The notes under the pieces: model-generated
The model's input: only the letters and a program-made list of their open reading frames with translations
Databases searched by the model: none
Told to the model about the DNA's origin: nothing
Made by a program: the position numbers and the translations under genes
Shown here: positions 58,557 through 64,000 of the stretch, piece after piece
Layout: each line of letters begins with the position of its first letter
Position numbering within the stretch: position 1 is the first letter of the stretch
Assembly (NCBI RefSeq): GCF_014764405.1
Contig: NZ_CP061725.1
Coordinates: 1,054,001-1,118,000 of the forward strand
Reading direction: 5' to 3'
DNA from: Micromonospora craniellae
Lineage (GTDB): Bacteria > Actinomycetota > Actinomycetes > Mycobacteriales > Micromonosporaceae
DNA: 64,000 nt

Positions 58557-59888
58557 TTAGCCGGCGACCTTTTCGCTTACCGCTTCGGTGGGCTCACTCT
58601 TCGGCTTGGCCGACGGAGCGATACCCGCGGCGGCGAACGCGCCACCGCCACCACCACCACTGGTGGAGCTGAACTCGTACGCGCTCTCCGCGTGCTCGGC
58701 GGTGTCGATGCCCTCGACCTCGGCCTCAGGGCTGACCCGGAAGCCGATGGTCTTCTCGATCGCGAAGCCGATGATGTAGGCGACCACAAACGAGTACGCC
58801 AGCACCGCGACCACTCCCAGCGCCTGCAGGCCGAGCAGCTTGATGCCGCCGCCGTAGAGCAGACCGGCGTTGCCCTCACCGGCCAGCACCTCGACGGCCA
58901 GGAAGCCGATGAGCAGCGAGCCGATGATGCCGCCGACCATGTGCACGGCCACCACGTCGAGCGAGTCGTCGTACTTGAGCTTGTACTTCAGGCCCACGGC
59001 GAGCGCGCAGACCGCACCGGCGATGAGGCCGAGGGCGATCGCGCCCAGCGGCTCCAGGAACGCGCAGGCGGGGGTGATGCCGACCAGACCGGCGACCGCG
59101 CCGGAGGCCGCGCCGAGCGTGGTCGGCTTGCCGTCGCGGAGCCACTCCACCACGATCCAGCCGAGCACCGCGGCGGCGGTGGCGACCTGGGTGTTGATCA
59201 GCGAGACGGCAGCGGCGCCGTCGGCGGCGCCCGCCGAGCCGGCGTTGAAGCCGAACCAGCCGAACCAGAGCAGACCCGCGCCGAGCAGCACCATCGGCAG
59301 GTTGTGCGGCTTGAACTTGTCCTTGGGCCAGCCGATCCGCTTGCCGAGCACCAGCGCCAGGGCCAGGGCCGCCGCACCGGCGTTGATGTGCACCGCGGTG
59401 CCACCGGCGAAGTCGAGCACCCCCAGCTCGTAGATCCAGCCGCCGCCCCACACCCAGTGCGCGACGGGGAAGTAGACCAGGGTGGCCCACAGGCCGGCGA
59501 AGAGCAGCCAGGGGCCGAACTTGGCCCGGTCGGCAATCGCACCGCTGATCAGGGCGACGGTGATCACCGCGAACATCAACTGGAACCCGGCGAAGAGAAG
59601 GTCGGGAATCCCGCCCTCGGTGCCGCTCTCCAACATGCCACGAAGACCGGCGGCGGAGAGATCACCGGTGATCCCGCCGACGGTGTCGCCGAATGCGATG
59701 CTGTAGCCGTAGAACACCCACAACAGGCTGACCAGGCCGATCGCCCCGAAGCTCATCATCATCATGTTGAGCACGGACTTGGATCGCGTCATGCCGCCGT
59801 AGAACAGCGCCAGGCCGGGCGTCATGAGCAACACCAGCGCGGCAGAAGTCAAAATCCAGGCGGTGGCACCAGAATCTAGCTCCGGCAC
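58557..59888 (-). CDS. amtB: Ammonium transporter AmtB
   Basis: The 443-residue channel has 11 predicted membrane helices. The paired pore histidines are in TAVHINAGAAALALAL and DVVAVHMVGGIIGSLLIGFL, and DFAGG and FGWFGFNAGSAG are typical. GTG 59888 is chosen because it follows GGAGG at ideal spacing and matches the start of the first helix. The C-terminal cytoplasmic tail has a (Gly)6 stretch and a Lys/Glu/Ala-rich end. It heads amtB-glnB-glnD. The 218 bases between it and the next upstream gene should hold its promoter. Confidence 0.96.
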   Translation of the reverse strand: MPELDSGATAWILTSAALVLLMTPGLALFYGGMTRSKSVLNMMMMSFGAIGLVSLLWVFYGYSIAFGDTVGGITGDLSAAGLRGMLESGTEGGIPDLLFAGFQLMFAVITVALISGAIADRAKFGPWLLFAGLWATLVYFPVAHWVWGGGWIYELGVLDFAGGTAVHINAGAAALALALVLGKRIGWPKDKFKPHNLPMVLLGAGLLWFGWFGFNAGSAGAADGAAAVSLINTQVATAAAVLGWIVVEWLRDGKPTTLGAASGAVAGLVGITPACAFLEPLGAIALGLIAGAVCALAVGLKYKLKYDDSLDVVAVHMVGGIIGSLLIGFLAVEVLAGEGNAGLLYGGGIKLLGLQALGVVAVLAYSFVVAYIIGFAIEKTIGFRVSPEAEVEGIDTAEHAESAYEFSSTSGGGGGGAFAAAGIAPSAKPKSEPTEAVSEKVAG

Positions 59889-60106
59889 GCTGCCTCCTCT
59901 CGGGTTGAATTCCCTCCCTCCCGGCATCGCGCAGCATCGCCCGTACGCCGGTTGCGCGGAAGCCTGATCGCCGGCTGTTTCACCCAGAGTCCCCGGCTGG
60001 TTTCCGAACCGTGACGGCTTGTTTCGGACGTGTGAAGAACCTCGCACGCCTCGGTGACACGGCGGGGGTGGATCGGCCGTCCGGCGTATCCCGTTCCACC
60101 GATGGA

Positions 60107-60970
60107 TCAGCGCAGGGCGTACTCGAGGGCATGCCGTTCGTAGTCGAGCAGGCGCAGGTCCCGCATCGGCCGGCGTAGGTGCCCCTTGTGCACGATCCGG
60201 ACGAAGGCCGGCTCCCCGGCGGCGGCCATCCGGCGGATGCCCTCCACGTGGTCCACGATCCGCTTGCGGATCGTCCGGATCAACCGGTGCCGGTCACGCG
60301 GGATCAACCCGTACGCGTCGGCGAACAACCGCAGCCGGCGTGGGCGGTCCGGATGCTTCCAGCCGAGGATGATCGAGTCCCGGTCCGAGAAGACCGGCAC
60401 CCAGGTCCAGGCCGCGTACGCCACGTCGTAGATCCGCGCGCCGGGTGAGGCGAGATCGAAGTCGATCAGCCCGAGGGTGCCGTCCGGACGCCAGATCACG
60501 TTGTGCGGCGCGGCGTCGTGGTGGCAGATGACCTCGGTGTCCGGTGGGGGCGGGCCGAACGAGCGCCACACCGCCTGCGGGGGCGGGGCGAAGCCGTACT
60601 GCGCGTCGTGGAACATCCGCAGCATGGTGGCGACGGTCACCAGGGCCTCGTCGGTGACCCAGTGCGGAGCCAGCGGGTACTCTCCGCACTCCCCCTCCAG
60701 GTACGACAGCACCTCGCGGTTGCGCTCGTCCATGCCGAGGGCGCGGGGTGCGCCGGTGAACCCGACGTACTCCAGGTGACGCAGCAGAGCGTGCACGGCC
60801 GGCGTCCACGGCCCGACGTTGCGCCGCACCGTGTCGCCCACCCGTACGACGGTGCTCACGTTCCCGCCGTGCAGCGGGATCTCCTGCGAAGTCACGTACG
60901 GTCTCCCGAGGCGCTGCGACGGGTGGCTCGGGTCGCGCCAGCCCGCGTACGCGCGATCGTCTCTGGTCAC
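60107..60970 (-). CDS. Aminoglycoside-phosphotransferase-like kinase
   Basis: The 287-residue protein kinase-like enzyme has the APH catalytic loop EVICHHDAAPHNVIW (HxD...N), the metal-binding GLIDFDLASPGARIYDVAYA and an upstream EVLSYLEGECGEYPLAPHWV segment. Such genes are usually not resistance genes in this context; the natural substrate is unknown. GTG 60970 overlaps nothing and lies 6 bases downstream of the ftsY stop, so it may share that transcript. It separates ftsY from amtB, whereas mycobacteria keep them adjacent. Confidence 0.85.
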   Translation of the reverse strand: MTRDDRAYAGWRDPSHPSQRLGRPYVTSQEIPLHGGNVSTVVRVGDTVRRNVGPWTPAVHALLRHLEYVGFTGAPRALGMDERNREVLSYLEGECGEYPLAPHWVTDEALVTVATMLRMFHDAQYGFAPPPQAVWRSFGPPPPDTEVICHHDAAPHNVIWRPDGTLGLIDFDLASPGARIYDVAYAAWTWVPVFSDRDSIILGWKHPDRPRRLRLFADAYGLIPRDRHRLIRTIRKRIVDHVEGIRRMAAAGEPAFVRIVHKGHLRRPMRDLRLLDYERHALEYALR

Positions 60971-60976
60971 CCGAGG

Positions 60977-62164
60977 TTACGCGGTCGGACCGGAGGATTC
61001 GGTACCCAGCAACGCGTCGACGAACTGCGCGGGGTCGAACGGGGCCAGGTCGTCCGGGCCCTCGCCGAGCCCGACCAGCTTGACCGGGATGCCGAGCTTG
61101 CGCTGCACCGCGATCACGATGCCGCCCTTGGCGGTGCCGTCGAGCTTGGTCAGCACGACGCCGGTGACGTTGACCACCTCGGTGAAGACGCGGGCCTGCT
61201 CCAGGCCGTTCTGGCCGGTGGTGGCGTCGAGCACCAGCAGTGTCTCGTCGATCGGGCCGTGCTTCTCCACCACCCGCTTGACCTTGCCCAGCTCGTCCAT
61301 CAGGCCGATCTTGTTCTGCAGGCGGCCGGCGGTGTCCACGAGCACGGTGTCCACGCCGGTGTCGATGCCCCGCCGGACCGCGTCGAAGGCGACGCTGGCC
61401 GGGTCGGCCCCCTCCGGGCCGCGCACGGTCTCCGCGCCGACCCGACCGGCCCAGGTCTCCAGCTGGTCGGCGGCGGCGGCCCGGAACGTGTCGGCCGCGC
61501 CGAGCAGCACGGTACGCCCGTCGGCGATGAGCACCCGGGCGATCTTGCCGCAGGTGGTGGTCTTGCCCGCGCCGTTGACGCCGACGACGAGCAGCACCGC
61601 CGGCACGCCCTCCTTCGGCGTGGTGTGCAGGGAGCGGTCCAGCGCCGGGTCGAGCGCGTTGACCAACTCGGTGGCGAGCAGGGTACGCAGCTCGGCGACC
61701 GACCGGGTGCCCAGCACCCGGGTCCGCTCCCGCAGCCGGTCGACGATCTCCCGGGTGGCCTCGACGCCCACGTCGGCGGTGATCAGGCTGTCCTCGATCT
61801 CCTCCCAGACGTCCTCGTCCAGCCGGTCGCGGCTGAGCAGGCCGAGCAGGCCCTTGCCGAAGGCGTTCTGCGAGCGCGACAGCCGTGAGCGCAGCCGGAC
61901 CAGCCGTCCGGCGGTCGGCTCGGGCACCTCGACGGTCGGGGCCGGCGCTTCGATGACCGGCGGCTCGACCAGGACGCCGGTGGACAGATCGGACCCCGGG
62001 GCGGTCACCGGCGGCCCGGCCAGGTCCTCCTCGGCGCGGGTGTCGACCTCCGTACGCGGCAGCGGCGGCTCCGGCCGTCGGCGCAGCCGCGGCACGACCA
62101 GCCCGATGCCGGCGAGGATCAGCACGCCGAGCAGGGCGAGTGCGACGAGGAGGTAATCCATCAT
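60977..62164 (-). CDS. ftsY: Signal recognition particle receptor FtsY
   Basis: The 395-residue SRP receptor GTPase contains VLLVVGVNGAGKTTTCGKIA, VLVDTAGRLQNKIGLMDELG, LVLDATTGQNGLEQARVFTE and GVVLTKLDGTAKGG. Unlike E. coli FtsY it begins with a real transmembrane helix (LLVALALLGVLILAGIGLVV) followed by RRR, and has a short Pro/Glu-rich A region. Two ATG codons at 62164 and 62161 are equivalent. It binds the Ffh-ribosome complex at the membrane. It is divergent from the PhoD-like gene. Confidence 0.96.
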   Translation of the reverse strand: MMDYLLVALALLGVLILAGIGLVVPRLRRRPEPPLPRTEVDTRAEEDLAGPPVTAPGSDLSTGVLVEPPVIEAPAPTVEVPEPTAGRLVRLRSRLSRSQNAFGKGLLGLLSRDRLDEDVWEEIEDSLITADVGVEATREIVDRLRERTRVLGTRSVAELRTLLATELVNALDPALDRSLHTTPKEGVPAVLLVVGVNGAGKTTTCGKIARVLIADGRTVLLGAADTFRAAAADQLETWAGRVGAETVRGPEGADPASVAFDAVRRGIDTGVDTVLVDTAGRLQNKIGLMDELGKVKRVVEKHGPIDETLLVLDATTGQNGLEQARVFTEVVNVTGVVLTKLDGTAKGGIVIAVQRKLGIPVKLVGLGEGPDDLAPFDPAQFVDALLGTESSGPTA

Positions 62165-62314
62165 GCCGAAATCCTGTCAGATGCCCGCGACGGCGTCTCA
62201 TCCACCGCTCCCTCCGGGGCCTTCCACCGGACGGCGGTAGGCTCGCCCAGCCAGCCATGCCACGGCCGCCGGCGGGGTAGTAAGTAGAGGTCCCCCTCAC
62301 CTCGGAGGTTCGCC

Positions 62315-64000
62315 ATGCCCACCGCCCGACTGCTCATCGGTCCGCTCCTCCGGCGGGTCGTCGGCACCCGGGCCACCGTGTGGGTCGAGACCACGGCACC
62401 GGCGGTGGTCACCGTCCGCACTGCCGGCGGCGCCACCGGCACGGCCGCCACCTTCTCCGCGTACGCCCACCACTACGCGCTGGTGGTCGTGGAGGGGCTC
62501 ACCCCGGACAGCGCCACCAGCTACGAGGTGCTGATCGACGACGAGCTGGCCTGGCCTGCGCCCGACAGCCGCTTCCCGCCCAGCGTGATCCGTACCCGGG
62601 CCGCCGACGACCGGGACCAGCCGGTGCGGCTGCTCTTCGGATCCTGCCGGGAGACCACCCAGCACGCCACCACCCGTAAGCTCCCGCCGGACGCGCTCGA
62701 CGCGTACACCCGGCGGGTGCTGGCCGACCTCGACCCGGCGGCCCTGCCCGATCTGGTGATGCTCCTCGGCGACCAGGTCTACGCCGACGAGACCTCGCCC
62801 ACCATCAAGCGACTGCTGCGCCGGCGTCGGCGGCGGCCCAAGGGCGCCCCCGACGATCAGGTGGTCAGCTTCGACGAGTACACCAAGCTCTATCTGGAGT
62901 CGTGGAGCGACCCGGAGATCCGCTGGCTCTTCTCCACCGTGCCGAGCGTGATGATCTTCGACGATCACGAGATCATCGACGACTGGAACACCTCGGCGTC
63001 CTGGCGGGCGGACGTACGCGAGCAGCCCTGGTGGGCCGAACGGATCGCCAGCGGACTGGCCTCGTACTGGGTCTACCAGCACCTGGGCAACCTCTCCCCG
63101 GACGAGATCGCCGCCGACCCGGTCTTCGCCAAGGTGCGCGCGGCCGAGGACGCCACCGAGGTGCTGCGCGAGTTCGGCAAGCGGGTCGACACCGAGGCCG
63201 ACCTGGCGCACGACACCGCACGCTGGCACGCCGTGCAGTACCAGTGGAGCTACGCGCTCGACCTGGGCCGGACCCGCCTGGTGATGCTGGACAGCCGGTG
63301 CAGCCGCGTGCTCATGCCCGGCCGACGGACGATGCTGCCGGCCGCCGAGTGGTCCTGGTTCGTCGACCAGGCCCACGGCAGCTACGACCACCTGGTCGTC
63401 GGCACCTCGCTGCCGTGGCTGCTGCCGCCCGGCATCCATCACGTCGAGGCGTGGAACGAGAAGCTTGCCGACTCGACCCGCCCGTGGGTCGCGGGCCTGG
63501 CCGAGAAGCTGCGCCGCGCGCTCGACCTGGAGCACTGGGGTGCGTTCCGGCGCTCCTTCGAGGGTCTCGCCGAACTGTTCGCCCGCCTCGGCGGTGGCAC
63601 ACCGGGCGGGCCCGACGACCGCAAGGGCGCCGGGCCGGCCTACCCGCCACCGGCGTCGATCAGCGTGCTCTCCGGCGACGTGCACCACTCGTACGTGGCC
63701 CGGGTCCGCTTCGCCGCCCCGGACGTACACACGCCCGTCCACCAGCTGACCTGCTCACCGATCCACAACCAGGTGCCGGCCGGGATGCGCCCGCTGATGC
63801 GACTCGGCTGGGCCCGCGGACCGGCTGCGGCGACCCGGGCGCTGGCCCGCTCGGCCGGGGTACGCCGTTCCTTCATCAAGTGGCGCAAGCTGGCCGGGCC
63901 GTACTTCGGCAACGCGGTGTCGACGCTGACCAACGCCGGCCGTGGGTCGGAAGTGGTGATCGAGGGCACCACCAGCGACGGTGCCCTGCGTGAGGTCGCC
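62315..64000 (+). CDS. PhoD-like phosphatase (alkaline phosphatase D family), truncated by window edge
   Basis: The reading frame is open from ATG 62315 (GGAGG 7 bases upstream) to the end of the window, at least 562 residues. An N-terminal beta-sandwich (TRATVWVETTAPAVVTVRTA) is followed by a PhoD-like metallophosphatase core: RLLFGSCRETTQ, MLLGDQVYADETS, FDDHEIIDDWNTS, and SVLSGDVHHSYVARV. These match the calcium/iron-dependent PhoD family. There is no signal peptide, so it is probably cytoplasmic, unlike secreted PhoD. The C-terminal end is not in the window. It is divergent from ftsY. Confidence 0.88.
   Translation, partial: MPTARLLIGPLLRRVVGTRATVWVETTAPAVVTVRTAGGATGTAATFSAYAHHYALVVVEGLTPDSATSYEVLIDDELAWPAPDSRFPPSVIRTRAADDRDQPVRLLFGSCRETTQHATTRKLPPDALDAYTRRVLADLDPAALPDLVMLLGDQVYADETSPTIKRLLRRRRRRPKGAPDDQVVSFDEYTKLYLESWSDPEIRWLFSTVPSVMIFDDHEIIDDWNTSASWRADVREQPWWAERIASGLASYWVYQHLGNLSPDEIAADPVFAKVRAAEDATEVLREFGKRVDTEADLAHDTARWHAVQYQWSYALDLGRTRLVMLDSRCSRVLMPGRRTMLPAAEWSWFVDQAHGSYDHLVVGTSLPWLLPPGIHHVEAWNEKLADSTRPWVAGLAEKLRRALDLEHWGAFRRSFEGLAELFARLGGGTPGGPDDRKGAGPAYPPPASISVLSGDVHHSYVARVRFAAPDVHTPVHQLTCSPIHNQVPAGMRPLMRLGWARGPAAATRALARSAGVRRSFIKWRKLAGPYFGNAVSTLTNAGRGSEVVIEGTTSDGALREVA

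Noticed and set aside
60107..60970. Aminoglycoside resistance gene
   Set aside because: The kinase fold is present but the gene sits in a core locus by ftsY and has no resistance-specific features I can see.

Overview
The window is very GC-rich, gene-dense chromosomal DNA from an actinobacterium, most likely a Micromonosporaceae member (Micromonospora type). This rests on the codon use, the paired XRE/DUF397 regulator genes, the DivIVA-type proteins, the archaeal-type prolyl-tRNA synthetase, and intergenic inverted repeats of a kind I associate with that family. No rRNA, tRNA, CRISPR array, complete insertion sequence or complete prophage is visible.

Layout. 1-8.2 kb: a truncated PAS signalling gene, a thiolase, a DUF998 membrane protein, an Old Yellow Enzyme gene with its centre deleted, a two-in-one ABC exporter and a GNAT gene. 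8.4-12.0 kb: ispG, rip1 and dxr, the actinobacterial isoprenoid/site-2-protease cluster. 12.1-23.8 kb is accessory. It holds a large LuxR-type ATPase regulator, three lipoprotein genes (the first frameshifted), an MmeI-like type IIL restriction-modification gene with a small partner gene, an XRE/DUF397 pair divergent from three overlapping tiny genes (one DivIVA-like), a low-GC nest of very small overlapping genes ending in a broken Phd-type antitoxin, and a HigBA toxin-antitoxin pair with a leaderless-looking promoter. 24-28.5 kb: a YihY/BrkB membrane protein, a PYROXD2-like FAD oxidoreductase, an MBL-Rieske fusion protein and a small membrane protein.

28.6-62.2 kb is housekeeping, mostly on the minus strand: a repeat-rich DivIVA protein, rlmN, cdsA, frr, pyrH, tsf and rpsB. 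A plus-strand block follows with yraN, yifB, dprA, a XerC-like recombinase and an aminotransferase. Then come an M23-like protein, DUF2469, rnhB, a NUDIX gene, two lepB genes, rplS, trmD, rimM, khpA and rpsP. The last part has DUF402, proS, an amidohydrolase, ffh, glnD, glnB/glnK, amtB, an aminoglycoside-phosphotransferase-like gene and ftsY. The window ends inside a PhoD-like phosphatase. From memory, the core order matches Mycobacterium tuberculosis from ftsY/amt/glnB/glnD/ffh down to dxr/rip1/gcpE, which makes the 12-24 kb stretch stand out as inserted or fast-evolving.

Functional groupings: translation and protein export (rpsB-tsf, pyrH, frr, rpsP-rimM-trmD-rplS, lepB pair, ffh, ftsY, proS); nitrogen sensing (amtB-glnB-glnD); isoprenoid precursor synthesis and regulated intramembrane proteolysis (dxr-rip1-ispG); DNA uptake and recombination (yraN-yifB-dprA-xerC-like). 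The observations I rate highest are the small-gene clusters at 21.0-22.5 kb, the small gene fused by position to the type IIL enzyme, a two-copy intergenic stem-loop element with a conserved loop (36.5 and 55.8 kb), and a perfect 18-bp inverted repeat over the start region of glnD.
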